Positions 1-11,812 of a stretch of 64,000 bases of DNA are shown here, one piece after another. The first letter of the stretch is position 1. Each line of letters begins with the position of its first letter. Source of the DNA: Glandiceps talaboti (Eukaryota; Hemichordata; Enteropneusta; Spengelidae); the NCBI RefSeq assembly GCF_964340395.1, contig NC_135557.1:10155460-10219459 (forward strand), written 5' to 3'. Both the position numbers and the translations under genes were made by a program. A model generated the notes under the pieces. The model saw only the letters and a list, made by a program, of their open reading frames with translations. It had not been told where the DNA came from and did not search any database.

Positions 1-97
1 ACTCATAGTTGTATTAGTGTATGTACTATCGAGTGAGTTACTTGGATTCTAAACGTACTATACTGCATGAACAAATATAAATTCAGTGTTTTCTAAA

Positions 98-378
98 ACA
101 TGGCCTCAGAAAATAGGGTAGGTAGGTCGGGATTTTATTTTATATTTTATCTGATCTTTTTAAATGTTTTTATTTTTGAAAAATATTGTCTTAACCCCAA
201 AAACAAACAAAATGTATCAGAATGTGATAGTTTGATGAAATATGTACAGAAATCGCTAGGGAAAGAAAACAGATGTACATGAAGGTCAGGAAGATAAAAT
301 ATTTTATATCTTTTTTGTTTTAAATGTTAAGGATCGGTGGCTTAAACGAGAGAGTCGGTCGGGTTATCCGATACTCTC
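98..378 (+). repeat. Dispersed repeat family M, copy 1
   Basis: A block starting near AACATGGCCTCAG and running through GGGTAGGTAGGTCGGGATTTTATT to GGTCGGTCGGGTTATCCGA is clearly related to blocks at about 33811-34065 and 44331-44595. The shared parts are the GTAGGTMRGGATTTTATTTTAT start, a central AAACAGAYGT..GAAGGTCARGAAGA stretch, and the GTCGGTCGGGTTATC end. The two other copies sit inside duplicated methyltransferase units, but this one is 33 kb away, so the family has moved independently. An open frame that starts here (100-282) lies wholly inside the repeat and is not a gene. Confidence 0.6.
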
Positions 379-837
379 ATTTTTATGACCTCTGGTAAAA
401 GGGGATATGGGATTGATCAGGAGTGGTGGCAAAACTGTCTGTATTATTCTGTGATACAACGTCCATTGTCCATTGTTGAATTATACTGTTATATGGCATT
501 TTTTGTTAGATATGTTATATTCAAAACATTCACAAATTAATATATAATCACAATACGAAATCATAAACACATCCAACGTTTGTTATAATAATTTAATAAT
601 ATCATATAATAATTATATAATAATTATAAAAATAATAACAATATCATAAAACACACACCATTTCTCAAACCTATGTATAACTTAGCTTGATTACAGCTTG
701 ATCATATGGAAAACAACGGAAAGTATAACTACCTGAACTAGACGCATAATCGGAACCATATATTTTTTTATTTTATTTTTTAATTAAGCCTTACGGTATT
801 TAACTTATTATTTTATTTTTCTACCTATTCCTTTCAG
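379..837. other. AT-rich stretch without a recognised gene
   Basis: I see no domain-like coding here. The sequence is very AT-rich between 530 and 660. It ends in a good polypyrimidine tract and AG in front of a possible microexon, so it may be an intron of the sushi-domain gene whose earlier exons lie outside the window. Confidence 0.4.
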
Positions 838-852
838 GTAGCAAATCTCCAG
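838..852 (+). CDS. Possible 15-nt microexon of the sushi-domain gene
   Basis: A pyrimidine-rich tract ending in TTCCTTTCAG is followed by only 15 nt (GTAGCAAATCTCCAG) and then a strong GTAAGC donor. Read in phase 1 at both ends it has no stop and gives S-K-S-P. The terminal sushi exon at 1842 also begins in phase 1, so the two would join as ..SKSP-ENCD... This rests only on splice-site quality and phase. A chance pairing of an acceptor with a donor is possible. Confidence 0.35.
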
Positions 853-1092
853 GTAAGCAATTCAGAGTGACATTAATAAATTCCTTCCATGTAATCGAAT
901 GTGATAACGTTGAATATAAAATAGCGAAAATCAAATGAATGTGTTTAAATACTTAATTGCTGAAAATAAAGACCAATCGCCTTGCACATGCGTATTAGGG
1001 TATATATGTATTAATAAGATGACTTTGTTAAACCTAATACTTCCAGATCCATAACGCAAACTGAAAACGTAAAAGTAATATAATGGAACATA

Positions 1093-1317
1093 CACTATAC
1101 GAAAAGTCAAATTTACACAACTTTACCCAACGTTTACCTTACCTGTGACCCACCGAACCACCATGTCTGTCCAGGGGTAGTAGGAAACACAGTACCACTT
1201 TTGACTGTCTACAAGCTCCAGGTGAAAGATCACCGGGGGCAAATTACATTTACACATCCTCTGCCCAAGATATACCCCAGTAGAAAGTCATTGTAAAATA
1301 TGACTTTTCGTATAGTG
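1093..1317. mobile_element. MITE with CACTATACGAAAAGTCA terminal inverted repeats, copy 1
   Basis: The left end CACTATACGAAAAGTCA and the right end TGACTTTTCGTATAGTG are perfect inverted repeats, and the imperfect repeat continues for about 24 bp. The flanks repeat ATA, a possible 3-bp target duplication. The element is about 225 bp with no coding capacity. A second member with the same ends and a similar interior (CTACCTGTGACCCACC, ACACATCCTCTGC) lies at 38682-38934. The superfamily is not determined. Confidence 0.8.
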
Positions 1318-1560
1318 ATAAAGCTAGAAGTCAGAAGAAAAAAAAGAAATGAGATTTGACAGAAAAGCTGTGTTTAAAGACGGTTTCTTCTATAAAATCA
1401 CATTTGTCAACTTCTATAACTCTTATCTTAGAGTTATTACTCTAAGAAGAACTGGTAAATTTACATTTTGTGTTCCCTACGCAGCTAGCTATACAGCTAG
1501 GAATCAACCTAGCTTAGTTTCCCATTAAAGTATTATTTTTCTTGTCTCTGTTAACCTCTT

Positions 1561-1572
1561 TGTCTGTCTGTT

Positions 1573-1609
<37 letters not shown>

Positions 1610-1677
1610 TTGTGTCTGTCTGACTGTCTGTCTATCTGTCTGTCTGTCCGTCTGTATGTATGTATGTAGTATGTATG

Positions 1678-1711
<34 letters not shown>

Positions 1712-1801
1712 TGTATGAGTCTGTATCTAGCTATGTATCTATCGATCTATCTATCTATCTATCATCTATCAACCTATATATATATGTGTGTGTGTGTGTG
1801 T
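1561..1801. repeat. Compound microsatellite (TCTG)n (ATGT)n (TATC)n (TG)n
   Basis: Successive TCTG, ATGT and ATCT/TATC tracts and a short TG tract end about 40 bp before the sushi exon acceptor. The apparent MYVCMYV..-type coding frames here are repeat artefacts. Confidence 0.9.
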
Positions 1802-1841
1802 TTCGATAACATTTTCAATGTTTTGTTTTGGATTTTTACAG

Positions 1842-2050
1842 AAAACTGTGATCGTCCAAATGATATCGCGAATGGAGGATTATCTGGTTCATCTAACCAC
1901 GGTGGTTCAATGTCTGCACATTGCAACGGCAGTTACTATATTCAAGGGACGCGTAAAATAACATGTAATAATGGTAAATGGAGCGGCACTTTGGGTTTTT
2001 GCAAGTACTATTATTCTGGCGGCGGCGAAGACGAAGAAGATTATTACTAG
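1842..2050 (+). CDS. Terminal exon encoding a CCP/sushi domain with an acidic tail
   Basis: After a TTTTTACAG acceptor the frame reads ENCDRPNDIANGG.. and encodes one complete CCP (sushi) module. It has four cysteines in the CCP order (two early, then ..ITC and ..GFC), with the characteristic Gly-Lys-Trp before the last cysteine. CCP modules are extracellular disulfide-bonded protein-binding domains, usually encoded by one exon starting in phase 1, as here. After the last cysteine come KYYYSGGGEDEEDYY and a TAG stop. The very acidic Tyr/Glu/Asp tail suggests the C-terminus of a secreted protein, because no transmembrane helix follows. Earlier exons are outside the window or are the tiny exon at 838-852. 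Confidence 0.75.
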
Positions 2051-3404
2051 GAGTGATAAATAAGAACACGATTGCCTCGGTCAACGAATTGTAACATTAA
2101 TTGTTATAGGAAAGGACAAGAGTAACTCTACAATCACAAAATATAATCGAGAAGGTTGTGGGATAGTCTAGGATTTGTTGTTATTTTTTTCACTCCAAAA
2201 CAAATTGAAAAAAACCCTGACATTTCTTTTATCTTGCCTGCGAATTTAAAATCAGCATTTCAATACACTGACATATTATTTGACGAATGTCAAAAGATTC
2301 CTTGTCTTTCTACTAGTTCCTCAATTGGTGTCTTTGCTAGTGGAATATGTTACGTTTATTTAGAAGTCACAACTGATAACTGAAAGTGTCAGGTTTTTAT
2401 GTATTCTATGTTAAGAAGCGCTTTCCGCATATTTGACTTTTGTATTTCTTCACTGTGTAACAAGCTGAGTTTTATATTCTATTGGACTCGCACTGAATAT
2501 ACTCACATAAGACCAAAATAATCACCATGGTGTAAAGTTGATATTGCCGATGATAACCCTCCAATTGTATTCAGGTATGTTCACACAGAATATCAGTGGT
2601 TTCTCGACAATTTGGAATGTGTTTAATTGCTATAAATTATTATCATATAATTGTTGATTTATAATATACAATTGATATCAAGTAATCTACAGCGAACCGT
2701 CAAAACGTATTAACTCAGCCCGTGCATCTTACAAGTAGATTTAAACGTCATTCCTCAAAAACGACTGGGGAATTGTTTGTTATCAGTTTCAACAGGGAAC
2801 TTGCAATCCCGACTGCGCATGCTCAAACGTAAAGAACTATGGGATTATCTGTAATTATCGTACAGCTTAATCTGGAGCTATCGATTGAATAAACCTCGCA
2901 CAATGGTCAGCGTACCCTTGATTAGAATATCCACGGTTACAAAGAATGTAATTCATAGATATATGTCATCATATTTCCCATGATGCACCATTCAGGATAT
3001 GTTCAAGATGGCGGGTTTGCAAGTTCCCTATTGGTTATTTGTATCATTCTATTCTATGAAAACACCAGTAAATAACAGACTTACCAACGTTTGGAAATGA
3101 TTTAACAGTTTGAAAAGCAATATTTCTATCTAGTGTTATGATTCTATGTTCTATTGTGTTTAATGGTATAAATATTAAAATGGTATAATTGGCTTGCAGA
3201 CTACTTGTCAGTGTGATTATTTCAACTTAGCACCTAGCTTGATTAATTATAATCACATTCAAAATGAATGGCTCTCGTAACGTGGTTATTCTTGTTGACT
3301 AAGTAGCGAACCAGTATTTCGTTGGTTCGATGGTTCTTTGTTGCTAAATGATTGTTTAGTAGTACCCAAACACCAGTTGAGGCCTGCTTTTATCTACCTA
3401 GTGT
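2051..3404. other. Intergenic, no gene recognised
   Basis: I find no domain-like open frame and no paired splice sites around one. The stretch is moderately AT-rich unique sequence ending at a tetranucleotide microsatellite. Confidence 0.5.
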
Positions 3405-3636
3405 CAGACATACATACATACATACGTACATACATACATACATACATACATACATACATACATACATACATACATACGTACGTACGTACATACATACATA
3501 CATACATACATACATACATACATACATACATACATTTATACATACATACATACATACACATACATACATACATACATACATACATACATACATACATACA
3601 TACATACATACATACACACATACATACGCTGTCTGA
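3405..3636. repeat. (CATA)n microsatellite
   Basis: About 230 bp of nearly uninterrupted CATA units, with short CGTA and TTTATA interruptions. Frames on both strands stay open only because the 4-bp unit carries no stop. Confidence 0.95.
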
Positions 3637-3667
3637 CTTCTGTCTGTCTGCCTGTCTGTCTCTCTTG

Positions 3668-3674
3668 TAGCAGC

Positions 3675-3731
<57 letters not shown>

Positions 3732-3811
3732 TTTAGTGGTAGTAGTAGTAGTAGTGGTAGTGGTAGTAGTAGTAGTAGTAGTAGTGGTGGTAGTAGTAGT
3801 AGTAGTATTTT

Positions 3812-3857
<46 letters not shown>

Positions 3858-3884
3858 AGTATAGTAGTAGTAGTAGTAGTAGTG

Positions 3885-3942
<58 letters not shown>

Positions 3943-3990
3943 TAGTGGTAGTAGTGGTGGTGGTGGTGGTAGTAGTAGTAGTAGTAGTTT

Positions 3991-4087
<97 letters not shown>
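3668..4087. repeat. (GTA)n trinucleotide array with GTG variants
   Basis: About 420 bp of AGT/GTA triplets with scattered GTG and TTT interruptions, right after the CATA array. The poly-Val and poly-Leu open frames it yields are artefacts. Confidence 0.95.
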
Positions 4088-4089
<2 letters not shown>

Positions 4090-4565
4090 AAGGTTAGGAA
4101 CTTTGTGATTCAATGGGTACTAAACATTTCTTCGTACATTTTTATTGAGATCGGAATCAATTTGAAGGTAGATTTTAAACATATTACCTTCAATTTGACA
4201 TTTACGTTCGATATCATCCCAATTACAAACAGTCATTAAGTGAGCCATCCAGTAAACTTCCACAAGCAGGCGGCTTAATCTATCCAAACCCGAAGTTTAC
4301 ACGAACAGTTTTACAATTCGTTATTCTTGTCAGGGATTTAAAATTACCTGAATACCAACTAGCGAAAAGATGTGCTAGAGTGACAACTCAAATGATAGAA
4401 TCACTTCAGAAAAGTACACATTCTGCCGACCTTGGGTCCCAGCGATATCTGAAGTGTGCCGTTCTAGGGTATGGGAGTTAATTTTCCGACCTCCAATTCA
4501 GTCAATGAGTTCCAAACACACGGGTTGATTAGTGCATTGCCCATTTGACACCAATTCACTCCATA

Positions 4566-4938
4566 AGTGTTAAAGTCAGTTAGCCTCGTGACTTTTATCA
4601 GGTTATAGACCCTGAGATTAGGATTAGATTGTATAGGGAAGCAATTTGAATATACGTCCTTAAAATGGAAGGCTGAGCAATGCCCGGGTGATCTCAACAT
4701 TGACGGTGAACAAATTAAAATTCGAGCAAAGAAAAGATAGGAATACTGTCTTAACAGAATGGACAGAAATGAGATTGGTGAAGAAACCCATGGCCAAATA
4801 GTCGGCTTCAAAATGCCTTAAAATGGGTCAGTATCGGCCCAAGTGCGTATCGCCAATTACTTCCATATACAATGTAGCCCAAATCTCAGGGTTAATAAAC
4901 TTGACAAAACAGTCACGTGGCTAACTGACTTGAACACG
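4566..4938. mobile_element. Long inverted-repeat (foldback/MITE-like) element
   Basis: The left arm (about 4566-4647), with AAGTCAGTTAGCC, CCCTGAGATT and ATTGTATAGGGAAGCAATT, pairs with the right arm (about 4853-4938), which reads AAGTCAGTTAGCC, CCCTGAGATTTGG and ATTGTATATGGAAGTAATT on the other strand. Arms are about 82-86 bp and roughly 80% matched, around a 205-bp centre. Weak pairing may extend further out. A 115-codon minus-strand open frame at 4464-4811 overlaps one arm and is probably not a gene. Confidence 0.65.
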
Positions 4939-5396
4939 ATTAAATACCACACAAATTATCGAGTTTTCAAGATACCGCCCATAGTCACTGTTAGTAATAT
5001 CTGGTCAACGAAATAGTATACACTTGATATCACATGGACTTTGTACCCCGTACTTTCCGCTATTGTAACGCTGTTTCCCGTCCGGTGAATTTTCCGGGTT
5101 CACAACCCTGTTTTATGCGAGACAAGGTGTGTACTCGTACTGTCTGATTACATCTTAACATCTATCGACCTGACATATATGTTGTTTCAAAACAGTTGTA
5201 TTTACACTGATAGAGTCAGACTATTACTTCTGTAAAGTTATTTAATTACACAGTCTTTTAAAATTTCTAAAGTTCCGCATAAGGCATTACGATTTAAGTC
5301 TCTTTTACACGAAGATGACAGTATGTGTGACGCGTCGGACAAATTGTGAAAAGAACGAAAACGTTGCAATCGGTCTAGCGGTTTTGGACTTGTAGT

Positions 5397-5401
5397 TGTT
5401 T

Positions 5402-5440
<39 letters not shown>

Positions 5441-5524
5441 GGCACACACACACACATACATACATACATACATACATACATACATACATACATACATACA
5501 TACATACATACATACATACATACA
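5397..5524. repeat. (CAGA)n (CATA)n microsatellite at the end of a dispersed repeat
   Basis: CAGA units followed by CA and CATA units. The sequence just before it (GCAATCGGTCTAGCGGTTTT..GTTGTTTACAGACAG) and after it (ATGCCTATAGCACTACTGAA) matches the arrangement at about 63498-63650. Both are therefore members of one dispersed repeat that carries its own microsatellite. Confidence 0.75.
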
Positions 5525-7619
5525 ATTTGCCATGCCTATAGCACTACTGAACCTTTCAATTCAGTTGTACTAAAAATCCGTACTTGAAACTCTATTGTCA
5601 TTCTGCTTTGGTATTTAAAAGATCATACGGGCACTACACTTTCGGAATATCCAACCTTTCTTAAACTTATTATAGTGTTTTATGAAAATATAATGGGATT
5701 TTGCCCTTCAAAGTATAGCCTGGCGCTTACAGAAATGTTACAGAATAACTGAACAGATAAATCACGCAAGTTTAATAAAAATATGTTTTCGTCTAATTAT
5801 TAGACAGTGACTAAAATATCAATGCGAATCGCGTTATATCATAAACTGGAAACAGCCGAAGTCTCGCCTGCATACATGTACTTGAGAATTCCTTTATTTC
5901 ATTGGACAATACGTATTTATTATGCTTTTAATTCAATAGATACAGATACAGTAAAAGCTAAACTATGAAAGCAAGAATATTAATTTATGTATAGTTGGTG
6001 ATGTGTCATTGTAAACTAAACCGTTTCTGAACCATGACAAATGCAAAATAGAGGTTATACGCATATGTACTTTCTGCGGATATTAACACGAATTTATATG
6101 AATATGACTGATGCCTTCAATTCCGGGTGTTGTGGATCTAGATGGGACTTAAGCTAGCGATCACAGACAATGGACGAAAGCCCAGTACACATTTGTGGTA
6201 TTGATAACTAGAAAACTGGCAAAAATAGCACTCTGAGTAATAGTCCAGTTCAGGCGCAGAGGACCGAATCTGCTGATAAGTCTGCTAAGGTGTTGATATT
6301 CATCGACCAAGTTTGCCATGAAATCATGCTTGCCATCTACATCATGCAACATCGGTCACGACTTTGTTTTTTGTCAGCCTCTTGAACTTAAGGGAAAAAA
6401 CGAAATTAGAATAATTAGATTATTAGAATTGTAGACAAAGTATATATTCTATGAAATAAAATATTACAAATTGTATAGCCAACTATCGACAGCAAAGTCT
6501 GCCAAAGACAGCGGCAAGAATATTCCACATTCCTGTCACAGTATTATACAATATTAAGTCATACAATACGGTTGTCGTATTTTATTTTGGTGTGTGAAAC
6601 ATTTGATGTAATGGCAATTTTGGACGTGGTACGTGCACGTTCATCTGGTTGACAGTACAAAGGGGATCCCTATATTCAGTGCCGCATATTGTTGACATGT
6701 GTTACATGAAGTGATTCTCCCTCGATCGTTTACTATAAATGTATTTTGATATCACTATACAAATGGTAAGGTGTGCATGTTTTGTATGAGAGTTAGTAAA
6801 CGTTCATTATATGCTATATCTGGACGTGCCATGGATGGCAGTGTATCGTGTCTGTACAACATCCACAGAGTATCAACTATGTGTAACGCGTATTGTGAAA
6901 AAAAAACACCTTTGCGCATATTCTGTTACAATATGCCTAGCCCCAAAATGACTACAGGATAAAAAAAAGTCTTCGCCTGAACGAGTGTATTGTTATTTTG
7001 TGTGAGCATCAAGGTAATTCATTTGTCAAAGTTAATGTTATGTATAGGTAAGACTACAAAAGAAACCAGCCACATTCAAGTACAAGTTCAAGTATTATAA
7101 CATCGTGGTATATGACAAAGAGTGACACTAGACGTTTGACTACAAAGGTCACGGTCAAAGCTAAGTAGAGGGAACATATCTGATACTATATAGGCCTAGA
7201 CAACTAAGCTATAATACTTTTTTACTTTGACAACAATGTTGTATCACAATGCCAACAACCTATGTTAAATATATCCCATATTCTGTGTTAACTTATCTTT
7301 ACAATATTGTTAACAGATCAGTAGTCCTTGGTACATGTACAAAAGCGCAATATTGATGTATAACCTTGAAGTTCAAAGTCTAATCTAATGATACCATTAA
7401 ATATATCACCTGTGTAAGCATGGGGTAAACACTTTAATCAAATATCTATGTGGTGTAATTCCTTAGCTTTTTGTGCAAGTAATTGATTTTTACGGTAAAT
7501 ATTGTTTGTTCTCCATTGTTCAAATGTTACAGCAAATTAGTAGATTTGAATGAATTTAGTCTGCTCATGTCTATGATACAGATGCATATTTAAGGGGCTG
7601 CTGCGCCCACGCATAGACG

Positions 7620-7624
<5 letters not shown>
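5525..7624. other. Intergenic, no gene recognised
   Basis: Apart from the tail of the dispersed repeat up to about 5585, I see only unique AT-rich sequence with short, non-domain open frames. Confidence 0.5.
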
Positions 7625-7683
<59 letters not shown>

Positions 7684-7745
7684 TACATGCATGCATGCAT
7701 ACATGCATGCATGCATGCACGCATGCACGCACGCACGCACGCAAG
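7625..7745. repeat. (CA)n / (CATG)n / (CACG)n microsatellite
   Basis: A CA tract of about 55 bp grades into CATA, CATG and CACG units. Confidence 0.95.
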
Positions 7746-7997
7746 GACGAACGGGACCCAAGGCAGTAACCTCCTCCAGGCATTCGCCTTTGGGGGATAA
7801 CATCACAGAGATGAAATTAAAACCCAAATCCACTTACGTTTGTTCTTCAGGCTGTTTATTTCCAATTCACTGTCTGTAAATTAAATTATTATCGTATGTT
7901 AATTCTCAAGCCTTTATGATTACGTTTGCGCTGTCCATCAGACCACTAGATTTGTCCTGACAGATCAGCAAAATAGTTTGGTTGACACACTTACACG

Positions 7998-7998
<1 letters not shown>

Positions 7999-8038
<40 letters not shown>

Positions 8039-8066
8039 ACACACACACACACACACATACACACAG
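7999..8066. repeat. (CA)n microsatellite
   Basis: Almost pure CA dinucleotides with two ACAT interruptions. Confidence 0.95.
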
Positions 8067-8628
8067 TCTTTTAACACTGAAAACTTACTTCGCCTTTCAA
8101 GGAGTATCTTCTTGCTTAATTCATCTAAAATGAAATTTGAATTAAAAGAATAAACTCGATGGAGTGTACCAAATCTGTGATAGTATACTATATGCAAAAC
8201 TTGCATTACATGTCATCTGTCACCAATCTCTTATTCTGTTTGATCAATAGACCTGCAAATACGTAACAATACTTTTCAGAGGAAGAAATGTTTTGCGTGT
8301 TATATCATGGCAGTTCCTCTTGTAAACAAATCACAGTAACAACAGAGTGAAATGCAATTGAAAGACAGCATTTCGAGTGTCAAGTTTAGTACAAAATATC
8401 ACAGTTCAGTGCACTATGACAACACTTTGAAACCGTATATATGTTTTGAATAGCAGAGGGAACTGGCAAGCATTCTACGTCGAATCGACGAACGTATGGA
8501 GAGCATTAGTTTAGAAATATTTCTTCGAACGTGTCTTTCGGTGATACGATCATCACACGTATTACTGAGTTATATAACAAATGCATTTAAAAACTATCAA
8601 TGTAGTAGGATCTTTTCTGCTGACGAAA
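8067..8628. other. Intergenic, no gene recognised
   Basis: Unique AT-rich sequence. No repeat, splice-paired coding block or RNA gene was recognised. Confidence 0.5.
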
Positions 8629-8712
8629 ATCCCTGTCTCTAGAGGGATTCGAAATCAGGACCGCCTGACTACTAATCTTGAGCTCTAACAACTACAACAC
8701 GGGGAGTCGGTG
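8629..8712 (-). repeat. tRNA-derived SINE-like fragment
   Basis: On the minus strand the sequence resembles a decayed tRNA gene. GTTGTAGTTGTTAGAGC is like an A box, and GGTCCTGATTTCGAATCCC is like the T-arm/B box, at roughly tRNA spacing. Stems are not well preserved, so a functional tRNA is unlikely. The head of a tRNA-derived SINE or a tRNA pseudogene is the best reading. Confidence 0.4.
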
Positions 8713-10462
8713 TATATTTCAACAGGGAGAGTATTTTTTTGGTAGTATTTGCTCCTAGTTTCTTAGACACTGTCTAGTTGGCCAATACAGACCACGTGAC
8801 ATGGTCATTCTAGCTTGTTGACTTATTTATCTCAATCTTTTAGTCATCGCTTTAAATACACTTGACAGAAGTATCGCTTAAATTTTGTTCATTGTTTTGT
8901 ATTCTCCATACTCCTGTAGATGTGTGTATATGTCCACGTTTCGTGAACCTAAACCTAACTCCAATCTAACGTTTCTCAAGGAAATCAGAACTATGGAAAA
9001 CAAACAATGCTGAACATCAACTACTGCATACCAGTTACACAAAATACTGTGTAGCTGTACCTTAACTCATTATGTCGGGACTTGGGCTGATCGGTATTAA
9101 TGTCAACAGTACAAATAGGGCAACCCACCATTTTGATCAAAGTTCGTATACCTGACCACTACGTTGAAGTGTTTGTGCGCAATAACCTTTGTCATTCAGT
9201 CGATTTATCAAATTTGGACAAGGCACAATGACTGTATTTTGATCTACTAATATACAAGTTTTGTAAGCTCAACATCGAAACGGCAAATGTACAACAAACT
9301 TACTCAAAATATAATGGACCATTTCCACAGATCATTGAACTAAAAGAGGGCTCTGTACTTGGATTTAAAATGTTATGAAATGATCTACCCGATAACATCA
9401 TCAGATTTGGTCTTAAATGCGCACTAGCAGCAACGTACTGTAGCTGGAACGTGCAAGTTGAAACCGTTTTTGTCAGAAACAAGGGGTAAACGTATTTGTA
9501 TTGTACAAGAATCAAATCAAATTGATTGTATAGTCCGCACCTTGAAATAAACCCGCCAAAAGATTTCTACCTCCTATTTTATTACTGTTACGAGTCACAA
9601 AATAAACAATTATGATTCGATAATTCCACTGTTGACAAAAGACACAAGTGATAAGGCCACATTGATTAATGAGACAGAGCCGGGTCAAGTAATGTTATTC
9701 TATCTTAATGTGTAGAGGTCACATGTCATCACAGAGTGATAAATTGTGTCCCAATTGAATCAACAGCTGTTTAGCTAGGACTATTTAGGACGGTTCAACA
9801 AACTGCTTATTTCTGAGCTGAATTAATTATATTAATAAACATTTACTAAATAAGGTTAAGAGAGGATCTTTTGTTGTAAACAATTTGTTTGTGAACCATA
9901 TTTGTATTACGGAATGAACAATGTTTTAAATAAAAATGTTGATGACGTATGCGATTGAAGAAGCATTGGAATGTGCATCTCCCCACACTGGGCGGTTGGC
10001 GACTAGACTTGGTAGCTGTACCAGCGGGTTTTTGCAAGACTATTAGCTAAGCTGAAAATACTTAAGAAGAACTTTGATGTTTGACTGTAATTGACTGTGG
10101 AGCTGAAATGAATCGTTCTCCATGCTGCAAATCGTATAAGTCATTCAACCCAAAAGTAATGTATCAAGTCTTTGTGAGTTTCTTCTTTACTTAAGAGACC
10201 GGTACCTCTGAAACGGCTAACCGAGCGGGTTTGAGTTTGAGTTTACCACTGAACACAGCCCAATATTTTGCAGTCGTAACATTACTTACTATGGAAAAAT
10301 AGACCTGAAATTAATATGAATGAAGACTAATTATTGTTTTTTTGAAACAATATTCATTAAAAATATTGTTGGCCTTCAGATCCAAAAATTAATATTACTA
10401 TTATCCCAACTGATCTTGTGGCCTAGACACGCTGTATAAATATATTGTGAAACTACTGAAGA
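8713..10462. other. Intergenic, no gene recognised
   Basis: Only short open frames without domain features are present, and no simple repeats of note. Confidence 0.5.
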
Positions 10463-10836
10463 GTAGCTTGGTGTCGGTTATCCAGCCTCTCGCCGCTGGG
10501 GGCTTTGCCTACGAGACCGTCACTCCCAGGTCTTGGGAAACAACATTCCAACTATCCCGCACAGGAAGTAGCCTCTGGAGCAGTGCATCATGGGTTCACG
10601 TCCAACATTTCAGGCTGAACGATTTGGGTACTTCGTTACAGATTATCACTTCTCAAGCAACAGGACTGATATATATTAATTACAACAAACAGGCCTCGTA
10701 AGCCTAATTTTATGCTTGGAAGAAATGTAATGTGTGACTTCCATCGCGGGGTAGTGGGAACATGTTTTCCCCAAACTCTAGTCTGGGTGATCTTGTAGAA
10801 GAACCCACAGCGGTGAGAGTCTGGGTAACCTAGACT
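10463..10836 (+). mobile_element. MITE family with CTCTCGCCGCTGGGGGC-type inverted termini, copy 1
   Basis: The left end (..CCAGCCTCTCGCCGCTGGGGGCTTTGCCTACGAGACC) and the right end (CCCACAGCGGTGAGAGTCTGGGTAACC) are long imperfect inverted repeats. The interior (CAGGAAGTAGCCTCTGGAGC, GTGCATCATGGG, AACATTTCAGGCTGAACG, CAACAGGACTGATA) is found again, reversed, at 11435-11812. About 370 bp, non-coding. Open frames on both strands across this interval are artefacts. Confidence 0.75.
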
Positions 10837-11430
10837 AAAGATTAGCTTGGATAACATAAAAAATACTTTACAAGTAAGTACCAACGTTAGTTTTAAAAAA
10901 AATATGGTGTAAAGCAAGCTATATGCAATATCAGGAAGTCAAAACCTGATTTCAAATGGGACGATGATCGTTTTCAACTTTCACACATTTGGAAGTTCAT
11001 TCTTTTATCATATGATTCAAGTGTTGAGTCATGTGACCTACATAAAACACCAGACTGATGAAATAAGACAACCGGATGTGAGGTAAGGCGTCGGAAGTCT
11101 TCAGTTTTAAGTCCACCTTTGTACTGTTCAGTTCAAAGTCTTGATAAAATGAGTTAGAAATGTTGAAGCGCAATTCACTGGACGGTTCTTTCGGAATTTG
11201 TTTTGTTATGTACCATAACTTACTCGAATTTATCGTGCACTTTGATGAGTATTACATCAGCTGTCGGTAAACATATTTTTGGAGCTATACACTATATGTC
11301 AAATCAAATTGATTTTGGGGTCAGCGCCCAAGAATCAGCGCCCTCAACGGCGATCATGATTTCAACCAGCTGTTCCTGTGCTATAGCTACTTATGGATAT
11401 TAGAAACATAAAGTTATGTCTATTCCACAT
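10837..11430. other. Spacer between two MITE copies
   Basis: About 600 bp of unique sequence with no gene recognised. Confidence 0.5.
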
Positions 11431-11434
11431 GCGT

Positions 11435-11812
11435 ACTAGTCTCGGTTCGCCAGACTCTCACCGATGGGGGCTCTGCCTACGAGACCTCCTCAAACGAGAG
11501 TCTGTGAAAAACAAGTCCCAACCTCGCTGGGTGGAAGTCACACAGTACATTTCTTACAAAACATAACAAGTGGGCTTACGAAGTCCGTTTGTTGTAATTA
11601 ATATAATTATATCAGTCACTTGAGAAGTAGCGAAAGTACCCAAATCATTCAGCCTGCAATGTTCGACGTGAAGAACTTCCCGTGATGCACTACTCCAGAA
11701 GCTACTTCCTGCACGGGCGAGTTGAAATCTAATTTTCCCAGACTCTCGTTTAGGGATCGGAGGTCTCTTAAGCATAGCCCTCAGCGGCGAGAGTCTCGAT
11801 AACCAAGTCTAC
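11435..11812 (-). mobile_element. Same MITE family, copy 2, inverted relative to copy 1
   Basis: Both ends carry the ACTCTCACCGATGGGGGCT / AGCCCTCAGCGGCGAGAGT inverted repeats, and the centre matches copy 1 in reverse. The flanks read ACATGCGTA on the left and ACATGCTTA on the right, a probable 9-bp target duplication with one mismatch. This supports a transposed unit of about 375 bp. The superfamily is not assigned. Confidence 0.75.

Noticed and set aside
100-282. 60-codon plus-strand frame as a small gene
   Set aside because: It lies inside dispersed repeat M, and the frame is not kept in the other two copies.
3338-3670. Long open frames of HTYIHTYI / MYVCMYV type
   Set aside because: They are translations of a CATA tetranucleotide repeat, open in several frames on both strands.
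3811-4113. Poly-leucine and poly-valine open frames
   Set aside because: They are translations of a GTA trinucleotide array.
4464-4811. 115-codon minus-strand open frame
   Set aside because: No domain features, and it overlaps one arm and the centre of an inverted-repeat element.
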